The position numbers were made by a program, and so were the translations under genes. From assembly GCF_031082405.1 (NCBI RefSeq), contig NZ_JAVHJU010000004.1, positions 462,092-526,091 of the forward strand: a stretch of DNA of 64,000 bases. Reading direction: 5' to 3'. Origin of the DNA: Amycolatopsis sp. A133 (GTDB taxonomy: Bacteria > Actinomycetota > Actinomycetes > Mycobacteriales > Pseudonocardiaceae). Every line of letters starts with the position of its first letter. Position 1 is the first letter of the stretch. The notes beneath the pieces were generated by a model, which was given only the letters and a program-made list of their open reading frames with translations, searched no databases and was not told the origin of the DNA. Of the stretch, positions 1 through 8,492 are shown piece by piece.

Positions 1-233
1 CGCTCGGCTTCTACGTCGGCGACACGATTTCGGACGAGTTCGAGGGCATCCCCGTCGAGGAGAAGGCGGACGTCCTCGCCCACCTGATCCGCACCGCGTT
101 CGAGCCGCCCGGGGAGCCCGATCCCGCCGCGGTCGCCGAGGTGGCGGCGGAGCTGAGTTCGACGCTCGAGGAGCTCGTCTCGGGCTTCCGTAACGGGATC
201 TACGCACACGATCCCACCAGGGCCTCCGGCTGA
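1..233 (+). CDS. C-terminal end of a probable TetR-family regulator (partial)
   Basis: The reading frame is open from base 3 and ends in TGA at 231-233, giving about 76 residues. The peptide is amphipathic and helical, rich in Ala, Glu and Leu, and ends in a short polar tail. This fits the ligand-binding C-terminal half of a TetR/AcrR regulator, but the DNA-binding domain lies outside the window, so the family is a guess. The next gene, on the same strand 32 bases on, encodes a cytochrome P450, a common partner of TetR regulators. Confidence 0.45.
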   Translation, partial: LGFYVGDTISDEFEGIPVEEKADVLAHLIRTAFEPPGEPDPAAVAEVAAELSSTLEELVSGFRNGIYAHDPTRASG

Positions 234-265
234 TCCCGGGGCCACATCGGGGAAAGGGGCGGAAA

Positions 266-1474
266 ATGACCACCACACTCGCCGACACCTGGGGACTCCA
301 CGAGTCCCAGTTCTGGCTGCGGGGGAAGCAACCGGAGAAGCAGGTCGAGTTCGCCGCGGAACTGGGGATGTGGAACGTCTACGGGCACCCGGAGATCGAA
401 GCGATCCTCCGCGACCCGGCGACGTTCTCGTCCGACACCACACGGCTGGTGCCGGAGGACCTGATGCCCGACTCCGACTACGACCCGTCGTCGGGCAGCA
501 TCCTGCAGCTGGACCCGCCGCTGCACAACAAGATGCGCAAGCTCGTCAGCCGCGCGTTCACGCCGAAGGTGGTGGCGGATCTCGAGCCGAGGATCGCCGC
601 GATCACCCGCGAACTGCTCGACGCGGTCCCCGCCGGCGACCGGCTGGAGCTGGTGGAGAGCCTGGCCTACCCGCTGCCGGTGATCGTGATCGCCGAGCTG
701 CTGGGCGTCCCGGCCGGCGACCGGCACCTGTTCAAGGGCTGGGTGGACAAGATGTTCGAGTCCGCCGACCAGGTTTCGCTGGTGAAGAAGGACGAAAAGC
801 AGGACCAGGCGATCAGGTCGTCCCTGGAGGGCCAGAAGTCGCTCACCGAATACCTCGGCGTGCACGTCGACGAGCGGCGGAAGCGGCCGCGCGAGGACCT
901 GCTGACGAAACTGGTCGAGGCCGAGCTGGACGGCGAACGGCTGTCCCGCGGCGAAGTCGTCAGCTTCGCGAACCTCCTGCTGCTGGCCGGCCACATCACG
1001 ACGACGATGCTGCTCGGCAACGTGGTGCTGTGCCTGGACACGTTCCGGGACTGGGACGAGCGGGCGCGCGCGGACCGGGCGCTCGTGCCGCCGGTGATCG
1101 AGGAGTCGCTGCGCTACCTCACGCCGTTCGCGGCGGTGGCCCGCACGACCATGCGCGAGGCGGAGGTCGGGGGCGTCACCGTGCCGGCCGACCAGATGCT
1201 GCTGCTCTGGGTCGCGGCGGCCAACCGCGACGGGCGGGTGTTCCGCGCCCCGGGCACGTTCGACCCGCTGCGGGCGGAAAATCCGCACCTGGCGTTCGGC
1301 CGCGGCATCCACTTCTGCATCGGCGCGCCGCTCGCCCGGCTGGAAGGCCGGGTGGCGCTGAACATCCTGTTCGACCGCTACCCGGTGTTGCGCACGATTC
1401 CGGGTGAGCCGCCGAAGTTCCAGGTCAACCCGAACATGACGGGCGTGCGGGAACTGCCGCTGGCGACGGTGTAG
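266..1474 (+). CDS. Cytochrome P450
   Basis: This 402-residue protein is a soluble bacterial class I cytochrome P450, which would oxidise a small molecule with electrons from a ferredoxin. The heme-binding loop FGRGIHFCIG is intact, with Cys351 as the heme ligand. The K-helix motif is EESLR, and the I helix reads AGHITTT, so the acidic residue usually found before the conserved Thr is Ile. Length is normal. The ATG at 266 follows a GGGGAAAGGGG purine tract. No ferredoxin gene is adjacent and the substrate cannot be told from sequence. A hairpin follows the stop. Confidence 0.93.
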   Translation: MTTTLADTWGLHESQFWLRGKQPEKQVEFAAELGMWNVYGHPEIEAILRDPATFSSDTTRLVPEDLMPDSDYDPSSGSILQLDPPLHNKMRKLVSRAFTPKVVADLEPRIAAITRELLDAVPAGDRLELVESLAYPLPVIVIAELLGVPAGDRHLFKGWVDKMFESADQVSLVKKDEKQDQAIRSSLEGQKSLTEYLGVHVDERRKRPREDLLTKLVEAELDGERLSRGEVVSFANLLLLAGHITTTMLLGNVVLCLDTFRDWDERARADRALVPPVIEESLRYLTPFAAVARTTMREAEVGGVTVPADQMLLLWVAAANRDGRVFRAPGTFDPLRAENPHLAFGRGIHFCIGAPLARLEGRVALNILFDRYPVLRTIPGEPPKFQVNPNMTGVRELPLATV

Positions 1475-1481
1475 CCGGCTT

Positions 1482-1513
1482 GCGCCCTGGGCGAAATCCC
1501 TCGCCCGGGGCGC
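1482..1513 (+). terminator. Hairpin after the P450 gene
   Basis: An inverted repeat with 12-base arms, GCGCCCTGGGCG and CGCCCGGGGCGC with one mismatch, and an 8-base loop starts eight bases after the P450 stop codon. There is no U-tract, which is usual for actinobacterial terminators. Confidence 0.6.
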
Positions 1514-1536
1514 TCGGCGTGCCCCATGGTGGCCGG

Positions 1537-2265
1537 GTGAACGTAGCGGTGCTGGCGGACGTGCACGGCGTGCTCCCGGCGCTGGAGGCGGTCCTGGCGG
1601 AGCCGGACGTCCGGGCGGCGGAGCGGATCGTGCTGCTCGGCGACCTGCTCGCCGGGCCCATGCCGGTCGAAACCCTCGAGCGGCTGCGGGCGCTGGGCGA
1701 GCGCGCGGTGTGGGTGCGCGGCAACGCCGATCGCGAGCTGGCCGAGTCGGCTCGCACGGGCGGCACGTTCGTCCCGGACCCGATTTTCCCGTGGGCGGCG
1801 AAGCAGCTGCGTCCGGCCGACCTGCCGGTGCTGGACGCGCTGCCGCTGACCGTGACGCTGGGCGAGGTGCTGTTCTGCCACGCGACCCCGCGCGACGACA
1901 CCGAAATCGTGCTCGTCGACAGCCCGCCGGAGCGCTGGGCGGAGGTCCTCGACGGCGTGACCGCGGAAACCGTCGTGCTGGGGCACACGCACATGCCGTT
2001 CGTCCGGCTCGCGGACCGGCGGCTGGTCGTGAACCCCGGCAGTGTCGGAATGCCCTACGGGGCAAGGGGTGCGCACTGGGCGTTGCTCGGCGACGGCGTC
2101 CAGCTGCGGCGCACGGAGTACGACGCCGAAGCGGCGTGCCGGTTCCTCGCGGAGCACTGCGCGTACCCGGACATCGAAGAGTGGGCGGACTTCTTCGTCC
2201 GCAACCCGGCGTCGGACGTGGAGGCGTTGCGGGTGTTCAGCGGGCGCGGAACGAGTTCCACATGA
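1537..2265 (+). CDS. Calcineurin-like metallophosphoesterase
   Basis: The 242-residue product carries the metallophosphoesterase signatures in order: DVHG near residue 8, GDLLAGP, GNAD, a His in CHATP, and GHTHMP. These supply the two-metal site of the YfcE/MJ0936-like branch, which usually hydrolyses phosphodiesters. I chose the GTG at 1537 because homology-like sequence begins with it (VNVAVLADVHG); an upstream in-frame ATG at 1480 would fall in the P450 terminator. Its 3' end overlaps the convergent SGNH hydrolase gene by 29 bases. The substrate is unknown. Confidence 0.85.
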   Translation: MNVAVLADVHGVLPALEAVLAEPDVRAAERIVLLGDLLAGPMPVETLERLRALGERAVWVRGNADRELAESARTGGTFVPDPIFPWAAKQLRPADLPVLDALPLTVTLGEVLFCHATPRDDTEIVLVDSPPERWAEVLDGVTAETVVLGHTHMPFVRLADRRLVVNPGSVGMPYGARGAHWALLGDGVQLRRTEYDAEAACRFLAEHCAYPDIEEWADFFVRNPASDVEALRVFSGRGTSST

Positions 2266-3136
2266 TGACGGCGGCGTAGGGCAGGAATTCGCGGCCGCGG
2301 CGCCAGAGCCACGGGATTCCCTTGAGCACCAGCCAGCCCACGTGTCCCGCGGTGCTCGGCTCGGCGCCCCCGCTGCAGGCGAGGCTGACCGGTTCCGGCA
2401 CGGCGAACCCGGCTTCGGCGAGCAGGCCGGTGAAGCCGCTCGCGAGCATCCGGTGGCCGAGCTCGGAGGGGTGCAGCCGGTCGACGCTCCAGGTGGCGAG
2501 GTCGTAGGCGCCGGGCAGCCGGGCGAGGTCGAGGCAGGGCACGCCTTCGCGGGCGACGACCTCGTCGATGGCGGCGTTGAGTTCGGCCACCCGGGCACCG
2601 AGGGCGCGCTTCAGCGACGCCGGGAGGCGGAAGACCCGGCTGTGGTCGTGGAAGCGGACGGGCAGCACGGTGGTCCCGGTCTCCCCGAGGCGCCGGATCA
2701 CCTCACCGAGGTCGGCGGCGACGCGCGCGGCGTCGAAGTCCGGCCGGAGGGTGTCGTTCATGCCGGCGACGAGCAGGGCCACATCGGCCCGGTGCGCCAC
2801 GGCCGCGGGGACTTGGTCGGTGAGCACACACCGCATCCGCGCCCCGGCGAAGGAGGGGTTCAGGTAGCCGCTGCCATCGACCCCGAGCGCGGCGGCGACC
2901 AGCGGACCGACCCCCCGCCAGCCGCCGCGCCGCGGCAGCGGATCACCGAGCCCGACGGCGGTGGAGTCCCCGAGGACGACCAGCCGGCGAGCCCGTTTGA
3001 GCGGCGGCACGGCGGCCGGGCGGGGCCGGATGGGTTCGGGACGGGGGGTGACATCGACGCTCATCACGGTCACGTCCACGACCATCGGCCACGCAGGCTC
3101 ACACGCGGTGAGGACGAGGTAACGCGCCTGCGACAC
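2237..3136 (-). CDS. SGNH/GDSL-type hydrolase
   Basis: This is a GDSL-like esterase or lipase fold. Block I reads GDSTAVG with the nucleophile Ser, block III reads GMND, and block V reads DRLHPSELGH with the catalytic Asp and His. There is no signal peptide, so it is probably cytoplasmic. The start is uncertain. GTG at 3136 has an AT-rich hexamer just upstream that would suit a leaderless transcript, and codon usage is coding-like from there. ATG at 3085 or 3064 are alternatives, the last giving a protein starting MSVDVTP. The substrate is unknown. Confidence 0.85.
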   Translation of the reverse strand: MSQARYLVLTACEPAWPMVVDVTVMSVDVTPRPEPIRPRPAAVPPLKRARRLVVLGDSTAVGLGDPLPRRGGWRGVGPLVAAALGVDGSGYLNPSFAGARMRCVLTDQVPAAVAHRADVALLVAGMNDTLRPDFDAARVAADLGEVIRRLGETGTTVLPVRFHDHSRVFRLPASLKRALGARVAELNAAIDEVVAREGVPCLDLARLPGAYDLATWSVDRLHPSELGHRMLASGFTGLLAEAGFAVPEPVSLACSGGAEPSTAGHVGWLVLKGIPWLWRRGREFLPYAAVIMWNSFRAR

Positions 3137-3475
3137 CGGGCCTAATTCTTGACGCGCACTTCACGGGCGCCGGAAGTGTCCTGTTCGCGGCGGCTCCCGG
3201 CGCGGCAGCCGCGACCCCGGAGGTCCCCAATGACTCATTTGCGACCCCCAATTCGGCAGCCGGGACAGGCGCGCCTTCGCCGGCCCCGCGATTCCCACGC
3301 AGGGCGCCGGCGAAGCCATCACCGCGGCCGGCCGGCGGTTCGCCGAAGTCATGACCACTCCCCGGGGGCGCCCCCCGGGTCCAGCGTATCGGCGCCGGCC
3401 GACGAAAAGCGCGGGAAGAGCGGCATCCCGCCCAACCATCCCCAACCCGGCCGTCCTGGGGACAACCGGGCCGGG
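3137..3475. other. Intergenic region with one palindromic repeat
   Basis: I see no convincing gene in these 339 bases. The part next to the SGNH gene is AT-rich (CCTAATTCTTGAC) and probably holds its promoter. The middle carries one copy of the AATGACTCATT repeat, listed separately. The remainder is GC-rich with no recognised site. Confidence 0.5.
3219..3249. repeat. Intergenic palindromic repeat, AATGACTCATT family, copy 1
   Basis: One unit with GAGGTCCCC, AATGACTCATT and GCGACCCC, related to copies at 11981-12040 and 57188-57248. It lies downstream of the kinase-like gene that ends at 3476, consistent with a 3'-end role. This is the only single-unit copy in the window. Confidence 0.65.
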
Positions 3476-4657
3476 TCAGCGGAAGGCGGGGTAGAACGCC
3501 AGGTCGGCGTGCGGTCCCAGCCGGGCCGCCAGGGCCGCCGCCACCCGGGCCGCGAACTCCGAAACCGCCGTCATCCGGACATATCCGGCGTGCTTGGCCA
3601 AGTCGCGCCACCACGTCACGAATGCCGCCTCGCGGCTGACCGGGGCCGCGTGGCGGGACAGGTTCAACGATCCGAGCTCCTCGCCCGTGATCAGCCACAC
3701 CCGCAGCAGCTCACTCGAAGTCAGGTGCGTCGCGAGGACGTCGTCGTCGGCGAACGCCGGCCACACCCCCACCACCTCCGCGCGCCACGCCGCGATCATC
3801 GCTTCGCTCATGCCGGCCGGCAACGCCAGCGCGTCCGGCCAGCTCGCGAACGGCAACCGCAGGTGAGCCGCGTCGACCAGGGCCGACCGGACGCAGCCGT
3901 TCTCGAAGTCGAGGAAGCGGACGCCCTGGCCGGTGACGAGGTTGTTGTCCGGGCTCAGCTCGACCGGGCTGAACGCGCGGAAGCCCGCCGCGCGCGACGA
4001 CTCGAGGGCCGCCGTCACCTGGGCTCGCACTTCGCCGGGCACCGGGATGCCGAGCCGCTTGCGGATCAGGGCCGGCACCCGCTCGCAGAGCTCGTCGACG
4101 CTGCCGGAATCGCTCTTCGCCGGGCCGCCGAGGCGGCGCAGCAGCGCGTTGAAATCCGCTTCGCGGCCGGCGGTGCTCGCGTGCAGCCGGCCCAGCGACC
4201 GCGCCCAGGACAGCAGGGCGCGCTCGGCCGCGCGGGAGTCGCGCGCGTAGAGCTTGTCCTCCAGCGTCGGCGTGCGGCCGAGGTCCTCCAGCACGAGCAC
4301 GCGGTCGCGGCCGTCGTGGGCCACCAGCTCCGGGCACATCCGCTCGTCGGCCGCCAGCGCGGTGAACAGCTGGTAGCTGACCGCCTCCTGGGCGAACGGG
4401 TCGGCGCCCGACTCCGGCCGGTCCCGGTAGTGCTTGATGACCAGGGTACGGGGCAGCGCGAACGACGACACCACCCGCGCGCGGACCACCGTGGCCGGCC
4501 CGCTCCCCGCGAGGTCCTCGGGCCCGACCAGGGTGATCGCGCTGCCGAACCTGCGTGAAAGAACGGACTCGCCCGCCGTGACCGCCGCGGCGATGGCGAG
4601 CTGCTCGGCTCCTGCACCGACTCCAGCATCGCCGGCGGAGGAGGTGTCGACTGTCAT
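3476..4657 (-). CDS. Aminoglycoside phosphotransferase-like kinase-fold protein
   Basis: The 393-residue protein has a kinase-like layout of the APH/choline kinase type. It has a VIKHYRD stretch with the ATP-binding Lys, VLEDLG in the hinge region, and FLDFENG as the metal-binding DFE motif. The catalytic loop, normally HGDLHPGN, reads PVELSPDNN, so the His and the usual Asp are not in place. Activity is therefore uncertain. The ATG at 4657 is preceded by TAGGGT eight bases upstream, pointing to a leaderless transcript; an ATG at 4690 has no support. I cannot tell the substrate, and antibiotic resistance should not be assumed. Confidence 0.75.
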   Translation of the reverse strand: MTVDTSSAGDAGVGAGAEQLAIAAAVTAGESVLSRRFGSAITLVGPEDLAGSGPATVVRARVVSSFALPRTLVIKHYRDRPESGADPFAQEAVSYQLFTALAADERMCPELVAHDGRDRVLVLEDLGRTPTLEDKLYARDSRAAERALLSWARSLGRLHASTAGREADFNALLRRLGGPAKSDSGSVDELCERVPALIRKRLGIPVPGEVRAQVTAALESSRAAGFRAFSPVELSPDNNLVTGQGVRFLDFENGCVRSALVDAAHLRLPFASWPDALALPAGMSEAMIAAWRAEVVGVWPAFADDDVLATHLTSSELLRVWLITGEELGSLNLSRHAAPVSREAAFVTWWRDLAKHAGYVRMTAVSEFAARVAAALAARLGPHADLAFYPAFR

Positions 4658-4665
4658 TGTCACCG

Positions 4666-4671
4666 ACCCTA
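4666..4671 (-). promoter_or_regulatory. Leaderless -10 element of the kinase-like gene
   Basis: TAGGGT on the minus strand, eight bases before the ATG at 4657, matches the actinobacterial TANNNT hexamer at leaderless spacing. Confidence 0.5.
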
Positions 4672-4736
4672 CTCGTGACTGAGCAACCATGACTACTGAC
4701 ATCCGGACAAGAAGAGGCATCCCGCCCGGAGACGGG

Positions 4737-5684
4737 TCACCCGCGTGAAAGCGGACGCATTCCCCCCGGTGAACGTTGCCCATTCCGGCGCACGATCAAC
4801 ACAATGGCCGCAGCTGCAACGATTCCGAGAAGGTTGACCAGCAGCTGCCCGACCGACTGCAGGCACCGGTTCCACTCCCCCGCCACGGCCGCGACGACCG
4901 CGTACCCCGCGGCCGGCACCGTGGTCACGGAGATGAACACCCCCACCAGCGCGGCCGACTTCGCCGACGTCATGGCGAGCATCCCGGCGGCGCCGGCGAG
5001 CATCGCGACGACCAGGGACGGCACCCCGACGGAGAAGACGAAGTCGACTTCGTGGTTCCGGTCCAGCCGGAACGCGTCCGCGCCGAAGACGTCGGTCGCG
5101 TGCACGAGCAGCGCGCCGCCCAGCGTCACGACCATCGCCAGCGGGAAACCGACGCCCAGCGCGGCACCCGCCCGGCGGACGAGGTCCCAGCGGCGCAGGA
5201 CCAGCCCGACCGCCAGCGCCGCCAGCGGCCCGAACTCCGGGCCGACGACCATCGCGCCGACGATCGTGACCGCGGAGTTCGTCAGCACGCCGACGGCGGC
5301 GAGCAGGCAGGCGATGGTGAGGAACGCCAGGAACGTCACGTTCATCCGGGATTCCTCGCCCGTGCGCGCGACCAGCTCCTCCCACACGACGGCGTCGGCC
5401 GCTTCGCCCGGCGCCGCTTCCTCCGCCTCGTCGGCGGCGTCGGACAGCGCGGTGTCGAGCGATTCCAGCGTGATCCCGCCGGTGTGGTCGAGGCCGAGCG
5501 CGCACAGCGCGTCGACGATCTCGTCCGTCGCTTCGCGCGCGATATCGGCCTCGACCAGGTCGCCCGCGGGCTCCACGGCGACGCCGCGGTGCACGATGAG
5601 GTGCGCGGTGCCGGCGTGGGTCCGCAGGATTTCCAAGGCCTCGGCGGTCTTGGCCGGCGGGCACACGGCCCTCAGGTGCAGCAC
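4737..5684 (-). CDS. DUF389 family membrane protein
   Basis: The 315-residue protein has a soluble N-terminal domain of about 115 residues and then about six hydrophobic helices. The signature GAMVVGPEFGPL of the DUF389 family lies in the first membrane pair. Function is unknown for the family. The GTG at 5684 shares one base with the TAG of aspS (TAGTG), so the gene is likely translated by coupling from aspS. A short charged tail follows the last helix. Confidence 0.88.
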   Translation of the reverse strand: MLHLRAVCPPAKTAEALEILRTHAGTAHLIVHRGVAVEPAGDLVEADIAREATDEIVDALCALGLDHTGGITLESLDTALSDAADEAEEAAPGEAADAVVWEELVARTGEESRMNVTFLAFLTIACLLAAVGVLTNSAVTIVGAMVVGPEFGPLAALAVGLVLRRWDLVRRAGAALGVGFPLAMVVTLGGALLVHATDVFGADAFRLDRNHEVDFVFSVGVPSLVVAMLAGAAGMLAMTSAKSAALVGVFISVTTVPAAGYAVVAAVAGEWNRCLQSVGQLLVNLLGIVAAAAIVLIVRRNGQRSPGGMRPLSRG

Positions 5685-7459
5685 TAGTTCTGCGGGGCGG
5701 TGGCCGGCTTCGCGTCGATCCCGGCTTCCTTGCGCTGCTGCGCGGTGATCGGCGCCGGCGCCGCGGTCAGCGGGTCGTAGCCGCCGCCGGTCTTCGGGAA
5801 CGCGATCACGTCACGCAGCGAGTCGGCCTTGGCCAGCAGCATGACGATGCGGTCCCAGCCGAACGCGATGCCGCCGTGCGGCGGCGGGCCGAAGGCGAAG
5901 GCGTCGAGGAGGAAGCCGAACTTCTCCTGCGCCTCTTCTTCGCCGAGGCCCATCAGGCTGAAGACGCGCTTCTGGACGTCGCCGCGGTGGATACGGATCG
6001 AGCCGCCGCCGATCTCGTTGCCGTTGCAGACGATGTCGTAGGCGTAGGCGAGCGCGTTGCCCGGGTCCTGCTCGAACTTGTCGATCCACTCCGGGGTCGG
6101 CGAGGTGAACGCGTGGTGCACGGCGGTCCACTTGCCGGAGCCGACGGCGACGTCGTCGCCGATATCCTCGACCGGCGCGAACAGCGGCGCGTCGACGACC
6201 CACACGAACGACCAGGCGTTCTCGTCGATCAGGCCGAGCCGCTTGCCGATCTCGTCGCGCGCGGCGCCGAGCAGCGGCTGCGTCGAGGCGGCCTTGCCCG
6301 CGGAGAAGAAGATGCAGTCGCCCGGCTTCGCGCCCGCCGCCGCGGCGACGTTCTCGCGCTCGGTCTCGGACAGGTTCTTGGCGACCGGGCCGCCGAGGGT
6401 GCCGTCTTCGTTGACGAGGATGTACGCGAGGCCGCGCGCGCCGCGCTGCTTCGCCCACTCCTGCCACGCGTCGAGCTGGCGGCGCGGCTGGCTCGCTCCG
6501 CCGGCCATGACGACCGCGCCGACGTACGGGGCCTGGAACACGCGGAACGGCGTGTCGGCGAAGAACTCCGTCATGTCGGTGATCTCGAGGTCGAAGCGCA
6601 GGTCCGGCTTGTCCGAGCCGTACTTGGCCATCGCCTCGTGGTAGGTGATGCGCGGGATCGGCCGCGGGATCTCGTGCCCGATCAGCTTCCACAGCGCGGA
6701 GACGATGTCCTCGCCGAGCGCGATGACGTCGTCCTGCTCGACGAAGCTCATCTCGATGTCGAGCTGGGTGAACTCGGGCTGCCGGTCGGCGCGGAAGTCT
6801 TCGTCGCGGTAGCAGCGGGCGATCTGGTAGTACCGCTCCATGCCGCCGACCATGAGCAGCTGCTTGAACAGCTGCGGCGACTGCGGCAGCGCGTACCAGG
6901 AGCCGGGCTTGAGCCGGGCGGGCACCAGGAAGTCGCGTGCGCCTTCGGGGGTGGAGCGGGTCATCGTCGGGGTCTCGATCTCGACGAAGTCCTGGGCGTG
7001 CAGCACCTCGCGCGCGGCGCGGCTGACCTCGCTGCGCAGGCGCATGGCCGCGGCCGGGCCGGAGCGGCGCAGGTCGAGGTAGCGGTGCTTGAGCCGGATC
7101 TCCTCGCCGACGTCGACGCGGTCGTCGATCGGGAACGGCAGCGGCGCGGACTCGGACAGCACGTCGAGCTCGGTCGCGAGGACCTCGATCTCACCGGTGG
7201 GGATCTCGGCGTTGGCGTTGCCCTCGGGGCGCTGCGCGACCTCGCCGACGATCTTGACGCAGAACTCGGAGCGGAGGGCGTGGGCGCGCTCGGCCATCTC
7301 GCCCTCGCGGAAGACGACCTGGGCGACGCCGCTCGCGTCGCGGAGGTCGATGAAGATGACGCCGCCGTGATCGCGCCGCCGGGCCACCCATCCGGTGAGG
7401 GTGACGGTCTGTCCGGCCTGTCCGGCACGCAGGGTGCCGGCTTGGTGAGTGCGGAGCAC
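5684..7459 (-). CDS. aspS: Aspartyl-tRNA synthetase, probably non-discriminating
   Basis: The 591-residue enzyme charges tRNA-Asp with aspartate. The N-terminal OB fold binds the anticodon, class II motif 2 appears in [13 protein letters not shown], motif 3 in GIAFGWDRI, and the bacterial GAD insert is present. Residue 31 is His in RRDHGG. In Pseudomonas, His31 is one of the residues linked to non-discriminating AspRS, which also makes Asp-tRNA-Asn for GatCAB; this enzyme probably does the same, which is inference. The GTG start follows a strong AAGGAGA site. It is co-transcribed with the DUF389 gene through a one-base overlap. Confidence 0.97.
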   Translation of the reverse strand: MLRTHQAGTLRAGQAGQTVTLTGWVARRRDHGGVIFIDLRDASGVAQVVFREGEMAERAHALRSEFCVKIVGEVAQRPEGNANAEIPTGEIEVLATELDVLSESAPLPFPIDDRVDVGEEIRLKHRYLDLRRSGPAAAMRLRSEVSRAAREVLHAQDFVEIETPTMTRSTPEGARDFLVPARLKPGSWYALPQSPQLFKQLLMVGGMERYYQIARCYRDEDFRADRQPEFTQLDIEMSFVEQDDVIALGEDIVSALWKLIGHEIPRPIPRITYHEAMAKYGSDKPDLRFDLEITDMTEFFADTPFRVFQAPYVGAVVMAGGASQPRRQLDAWQEWAKQRGARGLAYILVNEDGTLGGPVAKNLSETERENVAAAAGAKPGDCIFFSAGKAASTQPLLGAARDEIGKRLGLIDENAWSFVWVVDAPLFAPVEDIGDDVAVGSGKWTAVHHAFTSPTPEWIDKFEQDPGNALAYAYDIVCNGNEIGGGSIRIHRGDVQKRVFSLMGLGEEEAQEKFGFLLDAFAFGPPPHGGIAFGWDRIVMLLAKADSLRDVIAFPKTGGGYDPLTAAPAPITAQQRKEAGIDAKPATAPQN

Positions 7460-7616
7460 TGCGACTGCTCTCCTTCGACATGGGTGGTTCTCGCCGCCGA
7501 GAAGGCTAACGAACCACCCACCGCTTTCGGGGGTCCGGGTCCCGGCTCGGGGCGAAGGCCCCGAGTGTCACAGCCTACGACGTCGCCAGGCTCACCTCGC
7601 GCAGTGGGCGACGACC

Positions 7617-7730
7617 CGCCACTTTCCCTATGAAAGTTGCGCCCACGACCCCTCCAGCCGCCACTTTCCCTACGAAAGCTCGGCCCACAACCCCTCGAAC
7701 CGCCACTTTCCCTATGAAAGTGGCGCCCTC
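7617..7730. repeat. Three tandem 42-bp repeats with CCACTTTC/GAAAGTGG palindromes
   Basis: CGCCACTTTCCCTA begins at 7617, 7659 and 7701, an exact 42-base period. Each unit holds a dyad (CCACTTTC, 4-5 base loop, GAAAGTGG or a one-base variant) followed by a degenerate 20-base spacer. The array sits immediately after the stop of the MerB-like gene (7738, minus strand), so a role in 3'-end formation is likely. Confidence 0.75.
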
Positions 7731-7737
7731 GAGTCGG

Positions 7738-8340
7738 TCAGAGGACGTACTTGGGCCGGGCCTCGAGCGCCGCGACCAGCCGGTGTGCCTGCGCCAGGTA
7801 AGCCGCGACCTGGTAGATCCGCCCTCCCGGGTTCGCCACCAGCCAGCTCGCCGCCGCGGAGGCGGAGGCGAAGAACGGCTGTCCCGCGCAGGCCACCCCG
7901 TCGACCCCGTCCAGCCCGAACCCGAGGTCGACCGCCGCGACCACCGCCGACGGCGGGTCGACCAGGAGGATCGCGTGGGACACCAGCTCGATGCGGATGC
8001 GCGTCCCGGTCACCGGGCAGATCGCCGCCGCGTGGACGCGCTCGCCGGTGGCGATGGCCAGCAGGAACATGTCGACCGTGCCGTCGGGGCCCGCGCCGAG
8101 GGTGCCCTCGGCCGGCTGCAGGCGGTGGTGGGCACCGCGGGGGGCCGGGCCGGTCGACACCAGGTCGCGGTGCAGGGTGAAGCCGATCAGGTCGACCAGC
8201 CGCCGGGCTTCGGCCGGGGCGACGCCGACCGTCGCGGCCAGCCGGTCGACGCCGACCGGGTGGCGGCCGGCCCGGGTCAGCTTCAAGGCGGCCCACGCGA
8301 GCCGGGCGGCCGCGACCCGGTCGGTCTGCGAGGTCGTCAA
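7738..8340 (-). CDS. MerB-like (alkylmercury lyase family) protein lacking the catalytic cysteine
   Basis: The 200-residue protein has a winged-helix-like N-terminal half and a C-terminal half resembling organomercurial lyase: TVDMFLLAI, AAICPVTG, and CAGQPFFAS followed by a WL helix. Where MerB has its Cys-x-x-Asp catalytic pair just before the MF motif, this protein has no Cys, though the two later Cys are present. Cleavage of organomercurials is thus doubtful. I chose the TTG at 8340 because GGAAGGAG lies seven bases upstream; ATG at 8364 is the alternative. No mer operon genes are nearby. Family assignment is by eye and moderately sure. Confidence 0.55.
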   Translation of the reverse strand: MTTSQTDRVAAARLAWAALKLTRAGRHPVGVDRLAATVGVAPAEARRLVDLIGFTLHRDLVSTGPAPRGAHHRLQPAEGTLGAGPDGTVDMFLLAIATGERVHAAAICPVTGTRIRIELVSHAILLVDPPSAVVAAVDLGFGLDGVDGVACAGQPFFASASAAASWLVANPGGRIYQVAAYLAQAHRLVAALEARPKYVL

Positions 8341-8492
8341 CGTCCGGCTCCTTCCGCACTCCATCCCTTCGACGTTAGGCGCCGGTGACACGCGACGACA
8401 ACGACACGATCGGACATTTTGCCGCAAGCCGGAGACAACGCCCCCGAACGGACCAGCGCCTCACCCAGCTGGTCCACAAAGGACCCCGGAAA

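Noticed and set aside
3476..4657. An aminoglycoside resistance gene
   Set aside because: The kinase fold is shared by many unrelated phosphotransferases and the catalytic loop is altered, so a resistance label would be unsupported.
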